Shown here in pieces: positions 8,052 to 15,283 of a DNA stretch of 64,000 nucleotides. The position numbers and the translations under genes are program-made. Each line of letters begins with the position of its first letter. The first letter of the stretch is position 1. The notes under the pieces are model-generated. The model worked only from the letters and a program-made list of their open reading frames with translations, made no database searches and was not told the origin of the DNA. This DNA is from Flavobacterium phragmitis (GTDB lineage: Bacteria > Bacteroidota > Bacteroidia > Flavobacteriales > Flavobacteriaceae). The stretch is taken from assembly GCF_900112575.1 (NCBI RefSeq), contig NZ_FOMH01000010.1, positions 1 through 64,000 on the forward strand, written 5' to 3'.

Positions 8052-8414
8052 ATGGAAGAAAGATTCTGCTGGCGTTGTGATACAAGAGTCAAAATGCTAA
8101 ATGACGAAGAATTTAAATTATGCATGGAAGCATTTATGCATGGAAAAAAAGTAGTTGAAAAAGAATTAGAAAGAAGAAATATCAAAGATTTTGTTTGGCT
8201 AGAGAAAATTGAAACTTTTGAAAAATACCGCTATCTTCTCGAAATGTATCGCATAATAACAGGAGAATACGAATCAAATCCCTTAGCTATTTTACACCAT
8301 CGAAGCAGTCATTTTGGAAAAGATTGTCCTAATTGCAGCAAACCTTTTAGAACTTCACGAGCGATATATTGTCCTAGTTGTGGTTATGGGGCAGAAAATT
8401 TGACTAAAATTTAA
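8052..8414 (+). CDS. Small zinc-ribbon protein
   Basis: The 120-residue protein has a CxxC knuckle at the start (CWRC, residues 6-9) and a full ribbon at the end (CPNC ... CPSC, about residues 95-111). The middle is a charged helical stretch. Such proteins bind zinc and often contact nucleic acid or other proteins, but no specific role can be given. It lies 21 bases after the lipoprotein gene and may share its transcript. Confidence 0.7.
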   Translation: MEERFCWRCDTRVKMLNDEEFKLCMEAFMHGKKVVEKELERRNIKDFVWLEKIETFEKYRYLLEMYRIITGEYESNPLAILHHRSSHFGKDCPNCSKPFRTSRAIYCPSCGYGAENLTKI

Positions 8415-8566
8415 GTACTAAACTAAAAAACATTTTTACAGCTCCAAAGCATCCGGACGCAAAGTATACTTGCCAATCTTTGTAGATAAACGAGTGTGAT
8501 TTGCTTTGCCTATTCGCTATCGCTCGGGTCTCGTTCCGAAATGACATACTGGGCGAACTGACGGCG

Positions 8567-8674
8567 TTTTGTCATTTCGACTGAAAGGAGAAATCGCACT
8601 AGAAACTCCGCAAAGCATGTCGCCAATCTTTGCGGAGCTACTTGCGGAGATTTCTCCTTACGTCGAAATGACAA
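8567..8674. repeat. Long imperfect palindrome (GTCATTTCGAC family)
   Basis: The left arm 8571-8595 (GTCATTTCGACTGAAAGGAG and on) pairs with the right arm 8649-8672 with few mismatches. Inside is a perfect 10-bp stem, CTCCGCAAAG (8606-8615) with CTTTGCGGAG (8628-8637). This looks like a dispersed palindromic element, perhaps folding as RNA or single-stranded DNA. Confidence 0.75.
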
Positions 8675-8811
8675 TACTGCGTGGATAAACTGATTTTATA
8701 GCAAAGTTATTATAACCTATATCAAGAATTTGCAAAAAAAATACGCTTTTTTTGTATTTTTTTTGTGATTATATTTGCTATGACAAAGTAATTTCACTCC
8801 TTGCTGGCACA

Positions 8812-8853
8812 AAAACAAAAAAATACGCAAAAGCCTTCCAAAAAACCTTTGCG
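8812..8853 (-). terminator. Terminator of the XRE regulator gene
   Basis: On the minus strand a stem CGCAAA/TTTGCG (8826-8831 with 8848-8853) is followed by TATTTTTTTG. It lies 28 bases after the XRE stop codon. Confidence 0.6.
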
Positions 8854-8881
8854 CATTTCCATTTATATCATAAAAAAGGAA

Positions 8882-9268
8882 CTACTTTCCTCCCAATAAC
8901 TTCTCCAAATATTCATTCTTCTCCTTCTCTGCCTGAATCAAACGCTCGTAAAGCTCTACGACTTTATCTAAAGGATTGAAAGTACAATTCTCATAATGCT
9001 TGTTAAAAGCACCGTTATCATATATGTTATTAAAGTAGTTAATCACGTTTTCTTCCGAAAAATTTTTAATGGCTTCAATACTCACTTCAAGCGCTTTAGC
9101 AATTTCAAGCAGTTTTTCTTCGTCAATGTTTTCACTTGCTTCCAAGTTAGAAATCGTTTGCTGACTTACACCAATGGCGAGTGCCAAGGCTTCCTGTTTC
9201 ATGCCTTTTAGTTCTCTAATACGGTTAATATTTCTTCCGATATGTTTTGTTTTTGCTGTTGTATTCAT
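8882..9268 (-). CDS. XRE-family transcriptional regulator
   Basis: The 128-residue protein has a helix-turn-helix of the HTH_3/XRE type at residues 12-66 (NINRIRELKGMKQEALALAIGVSQQTISNLEA and following). The C-terminal part ends in a charged helix (ELYERLIQAEKEKNEYLEKLL) that could mediate dimerisation. It is a DNA-binding regulator of unknown target. It is divergent from the S74 surface protein gene, so it could control that gene or itself. The -7-like element TACCTTTG (9273-9280) sits so close to the ATG that the mRNA may be leaderless. The fold is common in phage-type repressors and antitoxins, but no partner toxin is seen. Confidence 0.88.
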   Translation of the reverse strand: MNTTAKTKHIGRNINRIRELKGMKQEALALAIGVSQQTISNLEASENIDEEKLLEIAKALEVSIEAIKNFSEENVINYFNNIYDNGAFNKHYENCTFNPLDKVVELYERLIQAEKEKNEYLEKLLGGK

Positions 9269-9586
9269 TGATCAAAGGTATTTAAAATTCTTAATGCGGA
9301 AAGCGCTCTGGTAAAAAACAAAATCTCTTGGTAAGATACAAGTTGGTTTAGTTCGACACTTTGTAATCTTTTACTTGCTTTGCAATCGTTTTGTAAAATT
9401 AAACTTTCCAAAACAAATCTATTTAAAATTAACACAGCAATACCACAATAGTTGTGCAAAATAGATTTTTAAAATTACAAATTTTCATTTGCAATTCCCT
9501 GCATCCTGCCCTTTAAAGTTTATCCGCCTTACCAGCTTTTCGGAATTAATAAAAAAATTAAAACAAACTTAAACAAAGAGAGAAAA
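9269..9586. other. Divergent promoter region, no gene seen
   Basis: These 318 bases separate the divergent XRE and S74 genes. Short open frames here have no family features. A purine-rich ribosome-binding stretch (AAAGAGAGAAAA) directly precedes the S74 gene. Confidence 0.5.
9273..9280 (-). promoter_or_regulatory. Putative -7 element of the XRE gene
   Basis: The minus strand reads TACCTTTG, matching TAnnTTTG, only 4 bases before the ATG. If used, transcription would start at or near the start codon. Confidence 0.35.
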
Positions 9587-11122
9587 ATGAAAATGTCTTT
9601 TAAATTAGCCCTTCTCTGCTTAGGGCTGTCCTTAACTTATGCCAATGCACAAGTAGGAATGCCAACCAACAACCCAAATAAAGATGCTGTTTTAGATTTA
9701 AACAGAACCGATGGCACTAGCAACAAAGGTCTTTTATTAACAAAAGTAGCATTAACAGGAACCAATAATTTCACTCCTATGACTGCACATGTGGCAGGAA
9801 TGCATGTTTGGAACACTGCAACCACAACTGGAACAAATGCAGTTATACCGGGTGAATATTATAATGATGGTGCAAAATGGGTTCGTGTATCTTCTTCTAC
9901 AGATGTAGCAAATGAGTGGTTACTAGATGGAAATACTAATGGAGCATTAAAAACAATAGGGACAAAAGACAATTTTGATCTTCCTTTTATTACCAATAAT
10001 ACAGAGAAAATGCGATTGACATCTTCTGGTTTTCTGGGAATTGGTACAGATACGCCTTTAGCTGGAATTCATTTAAAATCTGATGATCGATTTGGTAATA
10101 ATGTTATATTTGAAAGTGGTGCAAGTGATGGTTCAACTTTAACATTTGTGCGTCCAACTTCAGTTGTTGGTACTCCAATGGGGGTTATGTCTTTTAATAC
10201 TGAGGTTCCTGTTTTAGGTGCAACGGAACTTAGCCGTATTGTATCTGCTTATCGAGGGACCGATTTATCTGCGTTTTATTTTTTTTTAAATAGATCAAGT
10301 AAAGCGCAAATGACATTAAATGAAAATGGATATTTAGCGCTTGGAACAACAAGTCCTGCATATGGATTTCATATGGTAAGTGATATAAGTGATGGTAGGG
10401 GGATAAATGGGGCTAGTATAGTTTCTGATCAATATACGGCAAGTGCTAGTGCGGGGCCTCAATTTTATGCAGATAAATCCAGAGGCACGGTGGCCGTTCC
10501 TGAAAATATTGTTGCAGGGGACAAACTTGGGACATTTGGTTTTAGAGGTATGGTAGGCGGAAGTTTTACTTCTTTATCTGCTATAACATCTTATTATCAA
10601 AGTGGTTCCCTATCAGATTTGCGTTTTATGACTTCTAATGCTACGAGAATGACGATTGATGAAAATGGGAATGTAGGTATTGGCACAATTAATCCAGCTC
10701 AAAAGCTGGATGTAAATGGATCAATTAAATCAACAACTGCATTAATTGTATCAGATGCTCGTTATAAAACTAATATCGAAACACTACAAAAACCATTAGA
10801 AATAGTAAATCGTCTTCGTGGGACATCATACTTTATGAATACAAAGCAATTTCCTGATAAAGGTTTTTCAGAAGGAAAACAATATGGTGTTATTGCACAG
10901 GAGGTAGAAAAAATATTACCGGATTTAGTAACAACTGGAATCGATGGTTATAAAGCGGTAAATTATCAAGGTTTTATTCCAGTTTTAATTGAAGCCGTAA
11001 AAACACAACAAACAGAAATCGAAAATCAGAAAAAAGAATTAGCGGGCAAAGAATCTGAAATAAAAGACTTGAAAGACCGCATGACCAAATTGGAAAAAAC
11101 TGTAAATGGCTTATTGAAATAG
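9587..11122 (+). CDS. Exported tail-fibre-like protein with S74 chaperone domain
   Basis: The 511-residue protein starts with a signal peptide (SFKLALLCLGLSLTYANAQ). The body has repeated GIGT-type beta segments (FLGIGTDTP, NVGIGTINPAQKLDVNG) as in Bacteroidota surface and phage fibre proteins. From about residue 389 it has a peptidase S74 intramolecular chaperone domain: SDARYKTNIE, with Ser389-Asp390 where self-cleavage occurs in this family, then YGVIAQEVEKILPDLV. A C-terminal coiled coil (about 470-511) would trimerise the chaperone. The protein is probably exported and forms a fibre-like trimer. It is encoded alone. Confidence 0.85.
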   Translation: MKMSFKLALLCLGLSLTYANAQVGMPTNNPNKDAVLDLNRTDGTSNKGLLLTKVALTGTNNFTPMTAHVAGMHVWNTATTTGTNAVIPGEYYNDGAKWVRVSSSTDVANEWLLDGNTNGALKTIGTKDNFDLPFITNNTEKMRLTSSGFLGIGTDTPLAGIHLKSDDRFGNNVIFESGASDGSTLTFVRPTSVVGTPMGVMSFNTEVPVLGATELSRIVSAYRGTDLSAFYFFLNRSSKAQMTLNENGYLALGTTSPAYGFHMVSDISDGRGINGASIVSDQYTASASAGPQFYADKSRGTVAVPENIVAGDKLGTFGFRGMVGGSFTSLSAITSYYQSGSLSDLRFMTSNATRMTIDENGNVGIGTINPAQKLDVNGSIKSTTALIVSDARYKTNIETLQKPLEIVNRLRGTSYFMNTKQFPDKGFSEGKQYGVIAQEVEKILPDLVTTGIDGYKAVNYQGFIPVLIEAVKTQQTEIENQKKELAGKESEIKDLKDRMTKLEKTVNGLLK

Positions 11123-11501
11123 TTAAATGCAATTGTTGTAATAGGTGTTGTATTTTCCAGATTTGCAATTCGTGTTATTGTTGAATGATAAGATTGACTT
11201 AATAAAAAAACCGAAGCAACGTAAAGCCTATCTCGTCCTGAAATAAGGTTACCCGATTGCACCCGATAGCGCGGATTTGTAATCCGTGCCTGCAACAGTT
11301 TAACACAATACAAATCATTAAAACAAAAGCTACATAAAAACATGTAGCTTTTGTTTTTTATTTACTTTACTCCACAAAGAGCTCTTATAAAATCCCTCTA
11401 ACTCAAACAATCCAACTGAAGGCAAAAAAACTAGAAGATTCCAGAAAAATTTGTAAGAATACGTTTTGTTTCTATCTTTAGTCTTTAGAAAATCAAAAGA
11501 C
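11123..11501. other. Intergenic region with REP-like palindrome and repeat copy B
   Basis: No gene is seen. The region carries a REP-like string around 11240-11290 (CCCGATAGCGCGGATTTG followed by TAATCCGTGCC) and then the 72-base repeat module at 11294-11365. Confidence 0.65.
11294..11365 (+). repeat. 72-base repeat module with terminator, copy B
   Basis: This is nearly identical to 5652-5723. The hairpin here is longer and perfect: ACAAAAGCTACAT (11323-11335) pairs with 11342-11354, followed by a T-run. It lies 171 bases after the S74 gene and could end that transcript. Confidence 0.8.
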
Positions 11502-12197
11502 ATGAATAACCCCAACAGAATCTATTTTTTAGAAAATCCGTATCCAAACGGTCACGCTTTAGAAGAATTTGAATGGAGCGGCAGAATTGAAGAAGACGAA
11601 ACGATTTGGTTTGATTTTCATTTAAAAACCGAAAATTATTACGCTGAAGACGACACAGACCTTGATGACGAAGAAGAGGAAGAAGACGTTGATAGCGACT
11701 GGGATTCTAAAGTAGTCTGGGGAAATTTCCATCGCTGCACCATGTCTTCGACTTTTTGGGGCGATAACGGAATTAAAATCAGCACACCATCTGAAAAAGT
11801 CGTTTTTAATGATCTTATAAAAGACGTTTTACTGGCAGACCCTTTTCCGCTTGATGACGATTATGATTATGACGATGTCGCTTTCGGAATCTATTTATTA
11901 GGACACGACAGCTGTGCCAATCATTGTATTCAAATTACTCCAACAGCTTTCAACCAATTTGATATTGACTGGTCTGGAAAAATCGCTTTGACTTATGTCG
12001 GCGACGACGAATTTAGATATGATTTTAAACTGCATCTTCAAAACGTCGAATTCGATGGTTTTCATTATCCAAAAACTTGGTCGGTAGAAAAAGCCAGCGA
12101 TTTCTTTAAAACCCGTTTCGCAGATTTTGAAGACTACGAGTTTGTAGATCTTAATCCGAAAAGTAATAAACGGGAATATAAGTTTAAGAAGAAGTAG
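11502..12197 (+). CDS. Acidic hypothetical protein
   Basis: The 231-residue protein is very acidic, with an Asp/Glu-rich stretch at about 50-70 (DDTDLDDEEEEEDVDSD) and another at about 115-130. It has no signal peptide or membrane segment. I do not recognise a family. The ATG at 11502 is chosen over an upstream in-frame codon at 11466 because the upstream residues are untypical. It is the first gene of a tight unit: the next start is 3 bases after its stop. Confidence 0.65.
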   Translation: MNNPNRIYFLENPYPNGHALEEFEWSGRIEEDETIWFDFHLKTENYYAEDDTDLDDEEEEEDVDSDWDSKVVWGNFHRCTMSSTFWGDNGIKISTPSEKVVFNDLIKDVLLADPFPLDDDYDYDDVAFGIYLLGHDSCANHCIQITPTAFNQFDIDWSGKIALTYVGDDEFRYDFKLHLQNVEFDGFHYPKTWSVEKASDFFKTRFADFEDYEFVDLNPKSNKREYKFKKK

Positions 12198-12200
12198 TTT

Positions 12201-12530
12201 ATGAAAAAGAATATTACATCTGCCCTAATTGTCCTTTTTATTGGAATTTCTATTTGTTTTACTTCGTGCAAAGAAAAAAACAAGGATGAAGTCAAAATCA
12301 CAGAAAAACAGGCACTCCAAATTGCCAAGAGATACGGCATTACAGGAGATAGTATTGAGATATCTTTTCAAACTTACATTTATGCAAAAAGCACTTTAGG
12401 ATATCAAAAAGGAAAACGAAAATTGTATTACTGGGACATCTCAAAAAAATGTAATCAGTGTCCGTTTATACAAATTGATGCGGTTACAGGAAATGTCTTT
12501 TCTGAAGGCAAATACACCTACGTATATTAA
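12201..12530 (+). CDS. PepSY-like lipoprotein
   Basis: The 109-residue protein has a lipoprotein signal with lipobox FTSC (Cys at about 23). The mature part resembles a PepSY domain: ITEKQALQIAKRYGI at its start and FIQIDAVTGNVF near the end. PepSY domains often sit in the periplasm and may bind peptidases or metal-linked partners. Two extra cysteines (KKCNQC) could bind metal or form a disulfide. It is only 3 bases after the acidic protein and 2 bases before the next gene, so the three are likely one operon. Confidence 0.65.
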   Translation: MKKNITSALIVLFIGISICFTSCKEKNKDEVKITEKQALQIAKRYGITGDSIEISFQTYIYAKSTLGYQKGKRKLYYWDISKKCNQCPFIQIDAVTGNVFSEGKYTYVY

Positions 12531-12532
12531 AG

Positions 12533-13042
12533 ATGAAAAATAGTATTGAAAAAGACATCCAAAATCTAACAACCCAATTACTCGAATTGGCAAGGTTAAA
12601 ATGTTGGAATTTTATTTCGAACAATGTCGTGTTTCTTTTATCTAATATTTCGGAAATAGAAGGTGAAAACTTTTTTACTCAGCGAATCAACAGAAATAAA
12701 CTCAACAAGAGTAAAACACCAAAAAGCTTTAGTGAAGCTATTACAGATTTTAAAGAAATTTACGATTTGATTTATGACATCAATTTACATATTTACAAAG
12801 CTGAAAAAAATCAAACTATAATAGATATTCGATATTTTCTGAAAAATAATCTTGATCCTGATTATTTAAAAACTGTAATTAATAATCCGTCGATGCTTCA
12901 TTGCAAAATTGCACTACCACCGTATCGCAAAAATGATGATGACAAATTTGATGTAAATTGGGAATTAGGGGGCATTAGCTATCAATGGAATATGTTTTGG
13001 TACAAAAGAAAATTAAAAAAATGGTCGCAGACGAGAAGGTAA
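12533..13042 (+). CDS. Hypothetical protein
   Basis: The 169-residue protein is soluble and basic, with a helical N-terminal half (EKDIQNLTTQLLELARLKCWNFI) and an aromatic, basic C-terminus (YQWNMFWYKRKLKKW). No signal peptide is present and no family is recognised. The start is 2 bases after the previous stop codon, which strongly suggests translational coupling with the PepSY-like lipoprotein. Confidence 0.65.
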   Translation: MKNSIEKDIQNLTTQLLELARLKCWNFISNNVVFLLSNISEIEGENFFTQRINRNKLNKSKTPKSFSEAITDFKEIYDLIYDINLHIYKAEKNQTIIDIRYFLKNNLDPDYLKTVINNPSMLHCKIALPPYRKNDDDKFDVNWELGGISYQWNMFWYKRKLKKWSQTRR

Positions 13043-13103
13043 TCCCAATAGCTCTAGTCTGTAAACTTTTAAAACCAATTTAGAAATCTTAAATATTCTT
13101 CAA

Positions 13104-13538
13104 TTGAAAAAAATAATCTTCCTTCTTTTCATGGCTTTATTTTCATCCTGTAAAGAAAACAGTGAAAGTCAAAAACTTATGTATAAACAACTCCTAAACT
13201 ATAGGGATGAATTAAAAACGAATTCAACAGCCTTAGATCAATATATCGATATTCGTTTAGAAAATGATAAAGCGTACAAAAACATGATTGGAGACAGAAA
13301 AAGAATTTTTCTCGAATATGAAAAATCTTTTGAAAAACTTAAATTTAAGGAAAGAGATAAGATTGTTAAGCTTCGTGATTCATTTAATGAGAAACATGAA
13401 TTGTATCTACGTTTTGATGCTTCCAATTACGATGGCAATATATCTGATACGCTCTTTAACAGATTAATGGAAATTGACTTTTATCGTATAAAGACTAGAT
13501 TTCAAAATAAATATTTACTCATACATGGATGTATTTAA
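13104..13538 (+). CDS. Small lipoprotein with TTG start
   Basis: The 144-residue product begins with a short lipoprotein signal MKKIIFLLFMALFSSC, lipobox FSSC. The start codon is TTG: no ATG lies upstream in frame, and the next Met would cut the signal peptide. The mature part is a charged helical domain with likely coiled-coil stretches (YEKSFEKLKFKERDKIVKLRD). The family is not recognised. It lies among other small envelope genes. Confidence 0.65.
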   Translation: MKKIIFLLFMALFSSCKENSESQKLMYKQLLNYRDELKTNSTALDQYIDIRLENDKAYKNMIGDRKRIFLEYEKSFEKLKFKERDKIVKLRDSFNEKHELYLRFDASNYDGNISDTLFNRLMEIDFYRIKTRFQNKYLLIHGCI

Positions 13539-13594
13539 AACTACACTCTGATAAGCATCTCTTTTAAAACGTTACATTCTTCAATGATAATCTG

Positions 13595-14034
13595 ATGAAA
13601 CAAAAACCATTTTATATTATTAGCATTTTCTTAATCATTTTTATTGTTTCCTGTTTTTTATGGATGATTAGAAACAACACATTTACTGAAAAAGCAACCT
13701 ATATTGGTTATCGAGATAAAGACATAGAAAAGAAACTAGGATATAATCTGGAAGATTATTTAAAAACAAAATCTATAATTTCATTAGAACTTAATGGAAA
13801 CGAAAAGTATGATGATAGCATTTTAAACCTTTTTCAGCTAGAAATTCAAGAAATAAAAAAAAACAAAATCCAAATCAAGGAATTCATTTAAAGTTTAGTA
13901 AAAAGACCACTTACGAAAATGTGATTCGTTCCTTTACTATCTGTAAAACAGAATATTGCGACACCTATGTCCCTGATGGATATGACTTTTGGGTTTTTCC
14001 TTATTATAAAAAGACCAATTCAAAACCTAAATAA
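13595..14034 (+). pseudogene. Membrane-anchored ExbD-like protein, split by a frameshift in an A9 run
   Basis: The first frame gives 98 residues: one membrane segment (IISIFLIIFIVSCFLWMI) then a soluble part ending soon after LNLFQLEIQEIKK. At 13855-13863 a run of nine A bases is followed by C. In the other frame the reading continues without a stop as QNPNQGIHLKFSKKTTYENV and on to a TAA at 14032-14034, giving a normal-looking tail. One extra A would join both parts. The junction is also a -1 slippery string (A AAA AAC), so programmed shifting is possible. The joined product resembles ExbD/TolR periplasmic domains only weakly. A sequencing error, phase variation or decay are all possible. 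Confidence 0.65.
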
Positions 14035-14047
14035 AACCAGAATACAA

Positions 14048-14524
14048 ATGGAATTTAATAAAAAATATGGAATACCAATTGTTATCTTTTTTGTTTTCTT
14101 TATGTTTTATAAACCTGTTATTTGTTGCTTAATGATGGGTATGCTTGCATTAATATATGCGGTTAACAGCATTTTTTTCTTAAATAATATCAGTAAAAAC
14201 GGAATAGGAATTACGGGTAAAATCGTGTCTTACGAATCAGACAACGAAGGCTATAAAACGCCTGTTATTGAGTTTAAAACTGCTGAAGAAACATTAATTA
14301 CAGGAAAGCCTTCTTTTCACACCTCTTCCGATTTAGATAAATTTAGATCTTATCGAGGAAATATAGATAAACCTATAAAAATAGTTTATGATCCAAAGAA
14401 CCCTGAAAAATTTATTTTAAAAGATAATTCCAACGGCTGTGGTCTTATTTTTTTAATCATCATTGGTTTGATTTTTACGTATATTTCGATTGGAAATCTG
14501 ATGGGATATAATAACATATTCTAA
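14048..14524 (+). CDS. DUF3592 membrane protein
   Basis: The 158-residue protein has two membrane segments at the N-terminus (about 8-48), a soluble beta domain (GITGKIVSYESDNEGYKTPVIEFKT ... KIVYDPKNPEKFIL) typical of DUF3592, and a last membrane segment (GLIFLIIIGLIFTYISIGNL). The molecular function of the family is unknown. The open frame extends upstream to 13967, but that part overlaps the tail of the frameshifted gene, so the ATG at 14048 is chosen, 13 bases after that tail. Confidence 0.8.
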   Translation: MEFNKKYGIPIVIFFVFFMFYKPVICCLMMGMLALIYAVNSIFFLNNISKNGIGITGKIVSYESDNEGYKTPVIEFKTAEETLITGKPSFHTSSDLDKFRSYRGNIDKPIKIVYDPKNPEKFILKDNSNGCGLIFLIIIGLIFTYISIGNLMGYNNIF

Positions 14525-14572
14525 AAATGGTATTTCATTAAAATTTAGTTCTGAACAATTAAAAAATTAAAA

Positions 14573-15067
14573 ATGGAAAACTTCGACTGGACTTCTTTCA
14601 GCAAAAAAATAGCCGTTAAAGCTAAAATCAGCGAAATCTATAACGCCTGGACAATCGCGAATGAACTGGAAAAATGGTTTCTGGAAAAGGTTTCTTTTTT
14701 TGATGCCAATCAGGAACCAATTGACAAAAACCAAAACGTTACAGAAAACGGTTCTTACGAATGGCTTTGGTATTTGTATGATGATTCGATGAAAGGAAAA
14801 ATTACTTCTACAAATGGAAAAGACTTTTTACAGTTTACGTTTGAAGGAAATTGTTTGGTTGATATAAAATTGAGTGAAACAAATGGTTATACGATAGTTG
14901 AACTTCGTCATCATAATATTCCAACAGATGATTCGTCTAAACAATACATTAGACTCGGCTGTTCCAACGGCTGGCATTTTTATTTGACCAATTTAAAATC
15001 GGTTTACGAAGGTGGGTTGGATTTACGTAATAAGGATGAGAATTTGAATCCTATGATTAATAATTAA
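14573..15067 (+). CDS. SRPBCC / AHSA1-type domain protein
   Basis: The 164-residue soluble protein fits the START-like SRPBCC fold of the AHSA1 kind: an N-terminal strand with helix (KKIAVKAKISEIYNAWTIANELEKWF), a Gly/Trp-rich middle (GSYEWLWYLYD) and a long C-terminal helix after LGCSNGWHFYLTNLKS. Family members bind hydrophobic ligands or act as stress co-chaperones; the ligand here is unknown. A strong terminator follows at 15094-15131. Confidence 0.8.
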   Translation: MENFDWTSFSKKIAVKAKISEIYNAWTIANELEKWFLEKVSFFDANQEPIDKNQNVTENGSYEWLWYLYDDSMKGKITSTNGKDFLQFTFEGNCLVDIKLSETNGYTIVELRHHNIPTDDSSKQYIRLGCSNGWHFYLTNLKSVYEGGLDLRNKDENLNPMINN

Positions 15068-15093
15068 ATATTTTTTAAAATATAAAATCTTAA

Positions 15094-15131
15094 AATGCGT
15101 GAAAGCCTAAAAACTTTCACGCATTTTTTTT
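15094..15131 (+). terminator. Rho-independent terminator
   Basis: A perfect 12-bp stem, AATGCGTGAAAG (15094-15105) with CTTTCACGCATT (15114-15125), is followed by a T-run. It ends the SRPBCC transcript and separates it from the PLD operon. Confidence 0.9.
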
Positions 15132-15146
15132 CTATTCTACTCAAAA

Positions 15147-15183
15147 GGAAATCCGTACTTATTTCCCTCATTTACGGATTTCC
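15147..15183. promoter_or_regulatory. Perfect 11-bp inverted repeat upstream of the PLD operon
   Basis: GGAAATCCGTA (15147-15157) and TACGGATTTCC (15173-15183) are exact reverse complements 15 bases apart, about 100 bases before the PLD start codon. A TAnnTTTG match (TAGTTTTG, 15209-15216) follows. The repeat could be an operator or a REP-like element; it has no T-run of a terminator. Confidence 0.5.
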
Positions 15184-15283
15184 GTAAAACCACTAGTTGT
15201 AAAGCTTTTAGTTTTGAATAAGAAATTCTCAATACTCTTAAGTAAGAACAAATCAAATTCACCAAAACAAATATCACATAATC

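Larger units (their letters stand above)
8415..8881. other. Intergenic region with large palindrome and terminator
   Basis: No gene is seen in these 467 bases. They contain the long palindrome at 8567-8674 and the XRE gene terminator at 8812-8853. The stretch 8507-8545 has REP-like strings such as GCTATCGCTCGGGTCTCG. Confidence 0.7.

Noticed and set aside
8752..8979. 75-residue frame across the terminator of the XRE gene
   Set aside because: It runs through T-rich terminator DNA and the antisense of the XRE gene.
9265..9459. 64-residue frame between the XRE and S74 genes
   Set aside because: It overlaps the divergent promoter region, begins without a ribosome-binding site and has no recognisable domain.
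13967..14047. Upstream start for the DUF3592 protein
   Set aside because: The region is better explained as the shifted tail of the preceding broken gene; the ATG at 14048 starts at the first membrane helix.
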